In this document: positions 1 through 6,318 of the stretch, one piece after another
Position numbering within the stretch: position 1 is the stretch's first letter
How the letters are laid out: each line of letters opens with the position of its first letter
Assembly: GCA_964447445.1 (NCBI GenBank)
Contig: CAYUSW010000155.1
Span: 1 to 10,987 of the forward strand
Origin: CAIOGO01 sp964447445
Lineage (GTDB): Bacteria; Bipolaricaulota; Bipolaricaulia; UBA7950; UBA9294
DNA length: 10,987 nucleotides
Direction: 5' to 3'
Position numbers and translations under genes: made by a program
Notes under the pieces: generated by a model
The model's input: the letters and a program-made list of their open reading frames with translations, nothing else
The model's database searches: none
What the model was told of the DNA's origin: nothing

Positions 1-410
1 TTCATGTTGCGGGGAGCGAACGTCGAGGGGGTGTCGATGCCGAGCTCGCGAGCGAGGAGATCGAGGCGCTCCTTGTTGTGGAGCGCGAGGAGAGTCTCGG
101 TGTCGGCCATCATGGTCTTCGTCGCCGCGAGGATTCGCTCGCGGAAGTGGCTGAGGAGGATGATCTCCTCGTAGTTCGGGAAGTAGGCGTCATAGCTGCC
201 GGTCTCGAGTTCGTGCAGGATCGCCGCGGCGTAGGCGTCCGGGTGATGACGCATGTTGGGAACCCAGATACGTCGATCTACATGCTTCGAGTACGCCGCG
301 TAGGCCAGGCGATGTCCCTCCGCGGCGACCACCGTGTGCCCCAACTCGCCAAGCCGACGGATGGCGAGAACGGCGGCCGGCTCAAACAGCCCCGTGACAA
401 GTAGCTTCAT
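1..410 (-). CDS. ATP-grasp superfamily ligase, N-terminal part (truncated by window edge)
   Basis: The minus strand is open from an ATG at 410 to the window edge, giving 136 residues with no stop. The start is supported by AAGGAG five bases upstream. The protein opens with MKLLVTG, a hydrophobic beta strand, then a helix, as in the Rossmann-like pre-ATP-grasp domain. It continues with the features usual for ATP-grasp carboxylate-amine ligases: a region resembling 'SKHVDRRIWVPN' (41-52), 'YDAYFPNYEEI' (73-83), and 'LHNKERLDLLARELGIDTPST' (110-130), which is the conserved lysine-plus-'lGIPtP.T' entry into the ATP-grasp fold. Such enzymes use ATP to form an acyl-phosphate and join a carboxylate to an amine or thiol. 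The catalytic part lies outside the window, so the substrate cannot be told. This assignment rests on remembered family patterns. Confidence 0.8.
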   Translation of the reverse strand, partial: MKLLVTGLFEPAAVLAIRRLGELGHTVVAAEGHRLAYAAYSKHVDRRIWVPNMRHHPDAYAAAILHELETGSYDAYFPNYEEIILLSHFRERILAATKTMMADTETLLALHNKERLDLLARELGIDTPSTFAPRNM

Positions 411-504
411 GCGATCTCCTTGGACGAGCGCCGCCCCATCGCGTTCGACGGGCATCCACTCCCTCAGCGTGAGCGCGATTGTACCGCGGCGAGCCAAGAA
501 AGAG

Positions 505-529
505 GGAGCGGCCCCGAAAGGGCCGCTCC
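505..529 (-). terminator. Intrinsic terminator downstream of the 587-805 gene
   Basis: A perfect 10-bp inverted repeat (GGAGCGGCCC at 505-514, GGGCCGCTCC at 520-529) encloses a 5-base loop. Read on the minus strand it is followed by CTCTTTCTTGG, a moderately U-rich tail. It lies 58 bases after the stop of the minus-strand gene at 587-805 and before the ATP-grasp gene at 410, so those two genes are probably separate transcripts or linked by read-through. On the plus strand the hairpin is followed by GAAACC, without a U tract. Confidence 0.75.
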
Positions 530-586
530 GAAACCATCGCAAGACAAGAAGGAACGGATCCCGGCAATCCTTCCCCGACGTACCGT

Positions 587-805
587 CTAGTTCTCCGAGC
601 GATCGTGCAGCAATGTGGCGAGCTCCCGGGCCACCGTCCCACGATCCAGGCCGTCGCGCCGGCATAGGGCGACAGCCTTGCGCAGTCGGGCCTCCGCGCG
701 GCCGCGCAGGTGAGCACGATGGAACGCTCGCTCCTTCTCCGCGTCCGCGATGCGCTGTTCGGCGATCGCCTGCGCATGGTCAAACAGGAAATGCGTGTCG
801 TACAT
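587..805 (-). CDS. Small helical protein of unknown function, 72 aa
   Basis: An ATG at 805 is preceded by GGGAGG with five bases spacing, and the gene ends at 587 ahead of a strong terminator, so it looks like a genuine gene. The product is rich in Ala, Arg, Glu and Leu. It should be mostly helical: one long charged helix from about residue 8 to 48 and a second around 55-68 (for example 'TVARELATLL'). It has no signal peptide, no membrane segment and no cysteine pair, apart from a single Cys near residue 48. I do not recognise the family. A DNA- or protein-binding helical bundle is possible, but the sequence shows no specific motif. It has a long leader region upstream (806-1190) with several hairpins. 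Confidence 0.65.
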   Translation of the reverse strand: MYDTHFLFDHAQAIAEQRIADAEKERAFHRAHLRGRAEARLRKAVALCRRDGLDRGTVARELATLLHDRSEN

Positions 806-1070
806 CTCGACCTCCCTCGTCTGTATCGTTGTGCGGGCTCGTTGCCTCGCACGGGGTTTCTTCCTCCAGATGTAGCCGTCCGTGTTCCCGGGCGCGCTGC
901 CGGGTCGATGGCACTTCCACAGGTGAGTCGCCGCCCGCTGGGCGAAGGTTCAACGCGCGCCGAAAGGCGAACCGATAGAGACCCAGCATCCTTCGAGGCT
1001 GGGTGTCTGAGGCGGCAACGCCTCATCCAACAGGGTTCTCGTACGGGAGGAGCGAACGGCGGGGCCGGGC

Positions 1071-1130
1071 CTATCGAACCGGCGCAGTCCGGAGGCCTGA
1101 GGCGAACCTCTGACAGTACGCGATGCTCAT
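1071..1130 (-). CDS. Possible 19-codon leader or small-protein ORF
   Basis: On the minus strand AAGGAGG (1136-1142) stands five bases before an ATG at 1130. It opens a 19-codon frame (MSIAYCQRF...TAPVR) ending in TAG at 1073-1071. It lies about 60 bases downstream of a candidate promoter (TATACT at 1198-1203) and upstream of several hairpins and the 72-aa gene, an arrangement seen with leader peptides. No run of a single amino acid hints at attenuation control. A strong Shine-Dalgarno sequence can occur by chance in GC-rich intergenic DNA, so this stays tentative. Confidence 0.25.
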   Translation of the reverse strand: MSIAYCQRFASGLRTAPVR

Positions 1131-1197
1131 GAAAGCCTCCTTCCGGCCTGGTCAGTTGCGCCGAAAGCACCCACGCCTCCGGCGGTGAAGAGTGGGG

Positions 1198-1225
1198 AGT
1201 ATAGCGGGCCGGCCAGGCGGAGCAA
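1198..1225 (-). promoter_or_regulatory. Candidate sigma70-like promoter reading toward the 72-aa gene
   Basis: On the minus strand TTGCTC (1225-1220) is followed after 16 bases by TATACT (1203-1198), which matches the -10 consensus at five of six positions. Transcription would start near 1191. It would run through the hairpin-rich region into the gene at 805-587, leaving a leader of about 385 bases. The -35 box matches only its TTG part. Confidence 0.4.
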
Positions 1226-1370
1226 GGGACAACCGTCTGCGCTTGAGGGGCGCGTTGCGGGGACCACAGGACAGACGACCGACCGCACGGCCCGCGGACC
1301 GAGGTCCGGCGAAGCGGCGAATTGGCTCCGCAATGCAGCCGCGCGTAGACTTCGCGCGGGAGGTGGCGGG

Positions 1371-2468
1371 GTGAGGAAGACGGTGTCGTGTCTCATGACC
1401 GTGATGGGCCTCGCAGTGATGGCGAGCGCGCAGCCTTTGTGTGCCTATCGGTCGCCCGAGACGGCGATCCGCGACGCGCGAGTCGCGTTTGCATACCGCT
1501 ACTACGACGATCCGACGACTCCGACGATCGACGTGAACTCCGGGCGTCTGTCTGCCAGCTACGACCAACTCGACGATGCGCCGAACTCAGGATTCTCCCT
1601 TGCGGTGGGAACGGAGTTTGCGCTGTCGGGATTCGTGCCCGCATCCTGGCTTGGGCAGGGAACTTGCAGTTATCGAATCTACCCATGGAGCGATGGGAAG
1701 CTCTTCCTCTTCGGCGGACTGGAAGCTGCGGCATCGACCGGAATGCTCCAGCCGGGGCTCGATGCGCGCCTCGGACTCGGCTTCGGACGGTTCAGCGACG
1801 TGACGCCTCTAGCCAAAGCGGTCGAGATCAGTGAGACGCTCGTGTCCCTCGGCGTGATCCGCGGAGAGCTTTCCGCGGACACCTTGCTAGCTCTGGCGCA
1901 GATGATCGGGCGTGCGGGCGAGTACCCGACTCCGGGGGATCTCCTGGCCGACATCGAGGCGATCGTCGAGTTCGACGCCGGGACACAGCTTGACATCTGG
2001 ACCCTGCGCGCAGTGGAAAACCTGGCGCTCTCGAGGAACAAGCAGCGCCGTTGCGGCTGGGCGTTGCAGGCGGGGATAGGGTACGAGTTGCTCGATCCAT
2101 ACGGCGGGGCGCAGAGCGTCGTGTTCGCGGGCACCGGCGATGCCGCCTTCGCATCGAGTCCCAGGGACCAGCTTCTGCTCCATGTGAGCTTCTCGGGTCC
2201 CTTCGCGATCCTCGACGAGAATTCGATCGTGGGCTCGGCATCGTACGTGCTCGACTTCGGCGAGGGCCGAGCGATGACGGCCGGGTACGCGGCTTCGCGC
2301 ATCAAGCCGTCGGGCGGCGCAGCGACGACGACACAACAGGCACACCTAGGCCTCACCTTCAGTCTGTCCCGCGGCAGCCTCGGACTGCAGGTCGCGGTGA
2401 CGCACAGGACGGGCGAGACGGGGTGGGCCATCGACGTGTCGATGGCCGCGGCGCTGGAGCTGCTGTAA
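1371..2468 (+). CDS. Secreted, probable outer-membrane beta-barrel protein with a helical insert
   Basis: A GTG at 1371 is chosen because GGAGGT lies six bases before it and because the frame then begins with a proper signal peptide: VRKT, a hydrophobic stretch, and a likely cleavage after 'MASA' near residue 20. The frame is open further upstream, but that part is Arg/Gly-rich noise. The 365-aa product alternates small and aromatic residues in short strands (for example 35-65, 74-86, 98-136, 228-240 and many from 262 to 365) and ends in hydrophobic Leu-Leu, as porin-like barrels often do. Residues about 142-215 break this pattern with an amphipathic helical segment ('DVTPLAKAVEI', 'LLALAQMIGR', 'DLLADIEAIV'). 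Only 75 bases separate it from the MFS gene, so co-transcription is likely. The function is unknown; passive uptake or a surface role is inference. Confidence 0.7.
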   Translation: MRKTVSCLMTVMGLAVMASAQPLCAYRSPETAIRDARVAFAYRYYDDPTTPTIDVNSGRLSASYDQLDDAPNSGFSLAVGTEFALSGFVPASWLGQGTCSYRIYPWSDGKLFLFGGLEAAASTGMLQPGLDARLGLGFGRFSDVTPLAKAVEISETLVSLGVIRGELSADTLLALAQMIGRAGEYPTPGDLLADIEAIVEFDAGTQLDIWTLRAVENLALSRNKQRRCGWALQAGIGYELLDPYGGAQSVVFAGTGDAAFASSPRDQLLLHVSFSGPFAILDENSIVGSASYVLDFGEGRAMTAGYAASRIKPSGGAATTTQQAHLGLTFSLSRGSLGLQVAVTHRTGETGWAIDVSMAAALELL

Positions 2469-2543
2469 CTCGAACGAAACGCGGCGGAGGCGGCCGGAAT
2501 CCATGACGAGACCGGAGACGATCCGAGAGAGTGGGAGGAGTCG

Positions 2544-3776
2544 ATGACCGAGTTGGCAGTTCGTGCGTCCAAGTACCGCTTTGTGGTTCTCGCCGCGTTC
2601 ATGCTGGCGGTCGCGGCGAATCAGCTCTTGTGGATCACCTTCGCACCCGTGACACGCGTGGCGGCGGAGTTCTACGGGGTCTCCGATCTGGCGATCGGAC
2701 TCCTGTCGTTGGTATTCATGCTCGTGTTCATCGTCGCTTCGATCCCGGCGTCCTGGATTCTTGACACCTACGGAATTCGGGTCGGCGTGGGGATCGGCGT
2801 CGTCCTCACGGCGGTGTTCGGGCTCCTGCGCGGGATGCTGGGGCACAGCTACGCGTGGGTCCTTGCAGCGCAGGTGGGCGTTGCTGTGGGGCAGCCATTC
2901 ATCCTCAACGCGATTGCGAAGCTGGCCGGGCGATGGTTCCCCGTACGCGAGCGGGCGACGGCGGCCGGGCTTGGGTCTCTCGCGATGTACGCGGGCATTT
3001 TCATCGGCCTGGCCGTCACGCCCTTGCTCGTGCTGCAGGCGGATCTTCCCAAGACACTCGTGATCTACGGGATCGCCGCGGTGGCTGCGGGAGTCGTATT
3101 CTTCATTCTCGTGCGGGAGCGTCCGGCGACGCCGGTGGGTCCCGAAGAGCGCTCGCTCGTGTGGGACGGACTCAAGTCCATGCTGCGGAACCGCAGCTTT
3201 CTCATCCTGCTCCTGCTCTTCTTCATCGGCCTTGGGCTGTTCAACGCTGTCACGACGTGGATCGAGGACATCGTCCGCCCGCGGGGATTCTCGATCGGCC
3301 AGGCCGGCCTGGCTGGAGGCATGATGGTGATTGGCGGAATCGTTGGGGCGGTCGTGATCCCGGCGCTGTCCGACCGAATGCGCCGCCGCGTCCCGTTCAT
3401 GGTCCTTGCCCTTGCGGGAGCGATTCCGGGTCTCCTAGGCATCACCTTCGCCACGAGCTATGGACTCCTGCTCGCGTCGAGCTTCGCCCTGGGCGCGTTC
3501 CTCCTCTCGTCGGGCCCACTGGGGTTCCAGTACGGTGCCGAGATCACGCACCCCGCACCGGAGGGCACCTCCAACGGACTCCTCCTGATGGTCGGGCAGA
3601 TCTCAGGGATTGCCTTCATCTTGGCAATGGACGGGCTGAAGTCGCCGGCGGGGTCGATGACCCTTTCTCTTGTGATTCTCTCAGGCCTTCTCGCGCTCGC
3701 GCTCGTTCTTGCGACACGGCTGCGCGAGTCGCCGGCCCTCGCGGCAGGGAAGGACAAGGACCGGCGAGACGCGTAG
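2544..3776 (+). CDS. MFS transporter, FLVCR-like family
   Basis: An ATG at 2544 with GGGAGGAG five bases upstream gives 410 aa with about 12 hydrophobic spans in two sets of six. A polar loop at roughly 190-217 separates the halves, as usual for the major facilitator superfamily. Several stretches resemble the FLVCR branch: 'WITFAPV' in the first span and loop (30-36), 'FYGVS' (43-47), 'IPASWILDTYGIRV' after span 2 (67-80), 'RWFPVRERATA' (130-140), and 'YGAEITHPAPEGTSNGLL' (330-347). The last recalls the conserved E-T-P-E-G-T-S loop of FLVCR. Animal FLVCR proteins move heme, choline or ethanolamine; bacterial relatives mostly have unknown cargo, so no substrate is claimed. The tail (395-410) is charged and cytosolic. 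The gene follows the barrel protein at 1371-2468 in the same direction. Confidence 0.9.
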   Translation: MTELAVRASKYRFVVLAAFMLAVAANQLLWITFAPVTRVAAEFYGVSDLAIGLLSLVFMLVFIVASIPASWILDTYGIRVGVGIGVVLTAVFGLLRGMLGHSYAWVLAAQVGVAVGQPFILNAIAKLAGRWFPVRERATAAGLGSLAMYAGIFIGLAVTPLLVLQADLPKTLVIYGIAAVAAGVVFFILVRERPATPVGPEERSLVWDGLKSMLRNRSFLILLLLFFIGLGLFNAVTTWIEDIVRPRGFSIGQAGLAGGMMVIGGIVGAVVIPALSDRMRRRVPFMVLALAGAIPGLLGITFATSYGLLLASSFALGAFLLSSGPLGFQYGAEITHPAPEGTSNGLLLMVGQISGIAFILAMDGLKSPAGSMTLSLVILSGLLALALVLATRLRESPALAAGKDKDRRDA

Positions 3777-3814
3777 CGTCGCGATCGGTTGTAGCGTCGC
3801 AGCAAGCTCCGCCG

Positions 3815-4540
3815 CTACATGTGCCCGGCGGACCTGAGCGAGAGGTAGCCATCCTTGGTCACAATGAGGTGGTCGAGAAGACGGATGCCGAGGAGTTCCC
3901 CCGCTCTGGCCAAGCGGGACGTCAGGGCGATGTCCTCGGGACTCGCAGCGAGCGTTCCAGAGGGGTGATTGTGCGCGACCACGATGGCCGCGGCGCGGTC
4001 CGATAGCGGGTCTGCGAACACCTCGCGCGGGTGCACCTGGTTCTGGTCAAGAAGCCCCACCGTCACGACGCGAGAAGCCAGGACCTCGTTGGCGCCGCTC
4101 AGCGAAAGACAGACGAAGTGCTCCTGTCTCTGCCCGCGGATCGACTCGAGGTACGGCAGCGCGTCGGCTGCGTGCTCGATCACAACGCGCGGGCGTGCTT
4201 GTTCGCGGCGAGCCAGTTCCATCGCGGCGACGATCTGGCAAGCCTTCGCCTGACCGAGGCCGGGAAGCGCCTGGAGCTCATCGGGCGCAGCGGTTGTGAG
4301 GCGTCCCCCGAACGCCTCGAGCACGTGCGCGGCGAGTTCGAGAATCCCGATCCCGCGAGTTCCGCTGCCGAGGAGAACGGCGAGAAGCTCGGCGTCAGAC
4401 AATGAGATCGCCCCGCGGGCTACGAGCTTCTCTCGTGGTCGGTCGATGCGCGCGAGGAGGCGCATCTGTCTCAGCCCGTTGGGATCCCAGCGCATGAGAC
4501 TCGGCTCTTCGACCGACCGCGGGTCCCTGTGGGCGCACAT
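3815..4540 (-). CDS. radC: RadC family JAB/MPN-domain protein
   Basis: This is a clear RadC (UPF0758) protein. The N-terminal helix-hairpin-helix part has 'RPREKLVARGAISLSDAELLAVLL' split over residues 34-57 and 'LPGLGQAKA' (92-100). The C-terminal JAB/MPN domain has the full JAMM-type metal site: Glu140 in 'RQEHF', His190 and His192 in 'AHNHPSG', and Asp203 in 'SPEDIALT', plus 'VHPREVF' (169-175) and 'LLDHLIV' (221-227). Once thought to act in DNA repair, its cellular role remains unclear; it is linked to recombination and competence. An ATG at 4540 gives 241 aa. It has no Shine-Dalgarno, but the promoter just upstream predicts transcription starting on that very codon. An ATG at 4495 (226 aa) is an alternative close to the usual length. 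The upstream open frame beyond 4540 does not look coding. It is convergent with the MFS gene. Confidence 0.95.
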   Translation of the reverse strand: MCAHRDPRSVEEPSLMRWDPNGLRQMRLLARIDRPREKLVARGAISLSDAELLAVLLGSGTRGIGILELAAHVLEAFGGRLTTAAPDELQALPGLGQAKACQIVAAMELARREQARPRVVIEHAADALPYLESIRGQRQEHFVCLSLSGANEVLASRVVTVGLLDQNQVHPREVFADPLSDRAAAIVVAHNHPSGTLAASPEDIALTSRLARAGELLGIRLLDHLIVTKDGYLSLRSAGHM

Positions 4541-4784
4541 GGTAGGATGATAGCATGTACTAGACGTGATGGCAAGACATAGTCTGCCAAGGAACAGATC
4601 TGGGTTCTGTGTCTGATCCGACGCACACTCGGGCGACGGGACGTCGGCCTCGCCGCGTTGGCGTGAGATCCTCCGCGACGTTGGCCGGCTGCTCGCAAAG
4701 GGGAAGGAGGGTAGAATCGGGGCAAAGAGCGGCAGCCGCCGCAAGGCGGGCGAGGTCTTTGGCGTAGAGTCAAAGGAGGACATG
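4541..4784. other. Divergent intergenic region between radC and the S8 protease gene
   Basis: The left end holds the radC promoter. At 4592-4607 GAAC and GTTC face each other eight bases apart around AGATCTGG, lying upstream of the radC -35 box. Toward the protease gene, TAGAAT at 4712-4717 fits a -10 box, but I find no matching -35 at 16-18 bases. A small hairpin CCGCC-GCAA-GGCGG lies in the protease leader around 4736-4749. No gene is apparent. Confidence 0.4.
4547..4575 (-). promoter_or_regulatory. Strong sigma70-like promoter of radC, predicting a leaderless mRNA
   Basis: On the minus strand TTGCCA (4575-4570, five of six consensus) is separated by exactly 17 bases from TATCAT (4552-4547, five of six). 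A TG sits one base before the -10 box, as in extended -10 promoters. Counting six bases past the -10 box puts the start of transcription at 4540, the A of the first radC ATG. An imperfect inverted repeat (GCACATG at 4535-4541, CATGTAC at 4554-4560, one mismatch) spans the -10 box and start site and could be an operator. Confidence 0.7.
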
Positions 4785-6185
4785 ATGCGGGCACGTTGGG
4801 CATTCCTAGCAGGAGCAATGACGCTGTTGGCGCTTGCGGTGGCAAGCTGCACGTCGTTTGGGCCGGCTTCCTTCGACCCCAAGGCGAGCGACCCGTCGAG
4901 AAACGTGGAAGTCATCGTCAACGGAGCGCTGTCAGATGCTGTGATCGCCGAGCTGGGCGGCTATGGCAAGATCACGGACACCTACCCGCAGATCGGTGGG
5001 TTGGCGATGGAGGTTCGGGAATCCGCACTGGTGGGTCTGAAGGCGCTCGCGTACGTGGCCGTCGTCGGTGATCGGGCCGAGCGACGGGCGTATGCCTACG
5101 ATGCCGGCGTGAGCACGTGGGACCTTGACATGATGAACATCACCGACCTCGCCCCGGTCGTTCGTACAGTCAGCGAGACCGGAGCTGGCGTGTACGTTGC
5201 GATCCTCGACACCGGTCTCGTGGGCAACTGGCGCGACTACTTGCCGCCCGGCCAGATTGCCGTCGAGTACGCGAAGGCGTTCGCCGGGGGAGGAAGTGAG
5301 CGCGCAACCATCTCCGAACCGACCAACGCCTGGGAACGGGACACGGAAGGGCACGGGACGCACGTCGCGAGCACCGTGCTCGGGTACTGGATGCCGGCCC
5401 GCATCGTCAACGGCGCTGCGCCGCTGGCGACGGTCATCCCCGTCAAGGTTCTGCGGAACAACGGATCCGGCTGGTCGACGGTCATCGCTCACGGGATCCT
5501 CTACATCGCCGATCTGAAAGACGACCTCGACGCACCGGTCGTCATCAACATGAGTCTCGGCGGTCCCGTGCTGTCGCCGCTCGAGGCGGCGGCCATCGAC
5601 TACGCGATAGAGCAGGGCGTGATTGTCGTCGCTTCAGCCGGAAACGAGGGCGAGGCAGGGATGGGCTATCCCGGCGCATACGCGCCCGTGATCAGCGTCG
5701 GATCCGTCGGCTGGACGAACGAGTGGATGGTCGTGCCCGGCAGTGTCTGGTGGCGTGCCGACGTCACGGACCCGACAGAAGTCGCTGAGATCTACGTCTC
5801 GGACTTCAGCAGCCGTGCACTGGAGGATCAGGATCTCGACATTCTCGCCCCGGGCAGCTGGATTGTGGGACCGTATCTAGGAAATGGCGCGTCGCATCCG
5901 CCGTTCTGGTCGCACAGCCAGAATGGCCAGTACTACTACCTGGGCGGGACGAGCATGGCGTCGCCGCACGTCGCCGGACTCGTCGCCCTGATGTTGGAGA
6001 AGGACCCGAGTCTCGATGCGGGAGAAGTCGAAGCGATCCTCGAGTCGACGGCGCTTGAGATTCCGGCTCCCGAGTCGGCTTGGGTGAACGATGGCAGCGG
6101 GCAATTCGTCGAGATCTCGTGGGGTACGGACGCCGTAGGCGCTGGCCTTGCGCAGGCCGATGCGGCATTGGACGCGGTGCCGTAG
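4785..6185 (+). CDS. Subtilisin-like S8 serine protease lipoprotein
   Basis: Two adjacent ATGs occur at 4782 and 4785; the second has the better spacing (five bases) from GGAGG, and the difference is one residue. The 466-aa product starts with a lipoprotein signal: a hydrophobic span and lipobox V-A-S-C with Cys22 as the lipidation site. Residues about 40-100 resemble the I9-type propeptide that folds and inhibits the enzyme ('VEVIVNGAL' ... 'VAVVGDRAE'). The peptidase domain carries the full triad: Asp142 in 'AILDTG', His190 in 'GHGTHVAS', the oxyanion Asn287 in 'ASAGNEG', and Ser390 in 'GGTSMASPHVAG'. Between Asn287 and Ser390 is a longer loop rich in Trp and Tyr (about 310-385). It has no extra C-terminal domain. 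A membrane-anchored protease that degrades or processes exported proteins is the likely role; the target is unknown. A strong terminator follows. Confidence 0.95.
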   Translation: MRARWAFLAGAMTLLALAVASCTSFGPASFDPKASDPSRNVEVIVNGALSDAVIAELGGYGKITDTYPQIGGLAMEVRESALVGLKALAYVAVVGDRAERRAYAYDAGVSTWDLDMMNITDLAPVVRTVSETGAGVYVAILDTGLVGNWRDYLPPGQIAVEYAKAFAGGGSERATISEPTNAWERDTEGHGTHVASTVLGYWMPARIVNGAAPLATVIPVKVLRNNGSGWSTVIAHGILYIADLKDDLDAPVVINMSLGGPVLSPLEAAAIDYAIEQGVIVVASAGNEGEAGMGYPGAYAPVISVGSVGWTNEWMVVPGSVWWRADVTDPTEVAEIYVSDFSSRALEDQDLDILAPGSWIVGPYLGNGASHPPFWSHSQNGQYYYLGGTSMASPHVAGLVALMLEKDPSLDAGEVEAILESTALEIPAPESAWVNDGSGQFVEISWGTDAVGAGLAQADAALDAVP

Positions 6186-6278
6186 AGGGAAGAGAAGGGA
6201 CGCGGGAGGCGAGCTCTACTCTGGCCCGCCTCTCTCTCCTGCCTGGAGAAGAAAAAGAGGGAAGGAACCTAGCGTGTG

Positions 6279-6310
6279 GGGGCGCAGCCAAGGGCTGCGC
6301 CCCTCTCTCT
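6279..6310 (+). terminator. Intrinsic terminator after the S8 protease gene
   Basis: A perfect 11-bp stem (GGGGCGCAGCC at 6279-6289, GGCTGCGCCCC at 6293-6303) with a 3-base loop is followed by TCTCTCTT. It lies 94 bases after the protease stop and 9 bases before the stop of the convergent inhibitor gene, so it could stop transcripts from both sides, though only the plus-strand side has a pyrimidine-rich tail. A weaker hairpin (6204-6211 with 6227-6234) lies just upstream. Confidence 0.75.
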
Positions 6311-6318
6311 TGGGTGCA

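Larger units (their letters stand above)
806..1370. other. 565-base gene-poor region with multiple perfect hairpins
   Basis: No normal-size gene is convincing here. The middle of the region is rich in short perfect stems: GCC-GAAA-GGC (959-968) inside GGTTC/GAACC (947-951/969-973); ACCCAGC/GCTGGGT (981-987/998-1004); TGAGGCG-GCAA-CGCCTCA (1008-1025); CCGG/CCGG nested in GGCCT/AGGCC (1068-1097); and GAGG-CGAA-CCTC (1099-1110). A further 6-bp long-range match, CGATAG (973-978) with CTATCG (1071-1076), could close a junction around the middle hairpins, though it competes with the GGCCT/AGGCC stem. Two of the loops are GNRA on the plus strand, which favours a plus-strand RNA, but the better promoter reads the minus strand. 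The part from 1205 to 1370 is the leader side of the gene at 1371 and shows nothing definite. I do not recognise a known RNA class. Confidence 0.45.

Noticed and set aside
1128..1155. Minus-strand CCAGGCCGGAAGGAGG resembles the GGAA-tetraloop core of bacterial SRP RNA.
   Set aside because: The diagnostic AGCAGC on the 3' side of the core is missing and the flanks do not pair into a helix, so it is more likely just a strong ribosome binding site region.
382..1170. A 262-codon open frame on the minus strand across the gene-poor region.
   Set aside because: The composition is Arg/Ser/Pro-rich, the frame has no good ribosome site, and it overlaps the ATP-grasp gene start and the 72-aa gene in a different frame.
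1322..1351. TTGGCT, 18 bases, TAGACT as a promoter for the gene at 1371.
   Set aside because: Both boxes match only four of six positions and the predicted start would leave almost no leader before the ribosome site; the true promoter may lie further upstream.
3770..3782. A 13-base sequence (CGCGTAGCGTCGC) that recurs at 8432-8444, with a partial copy at 3791-3800.
   Set aside because: One or two shared 13-mers are expected by chance in 11 kb of GC-rich DNA, and the copies have no common context.
3790..3819. Inverted repeat TGTAGCG/CGCTACA between the convergent MFS and radC genes, as a possible two-way terminator.
   Set aside because: The 7-bp stem has a 16-base loop and neither side has a U-rich tail, and it overlaps the radC stop codon, so it is not a convincing intrinsic terminator.
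2855..4006. A 383-codon open frame on the plus strand overlapping the MFS gene.
   Set aside because: It runs in another frame through the MFS gene, which has clear membrane spans and family motifs; its own translation has no fold-like pattern.
4681..4717. TTGGCC and TAGAAT as a promoter for the S8 protease gene.
   Set aside because: The 25-base spacing is far outside the working range; only the -10-like box is noted.
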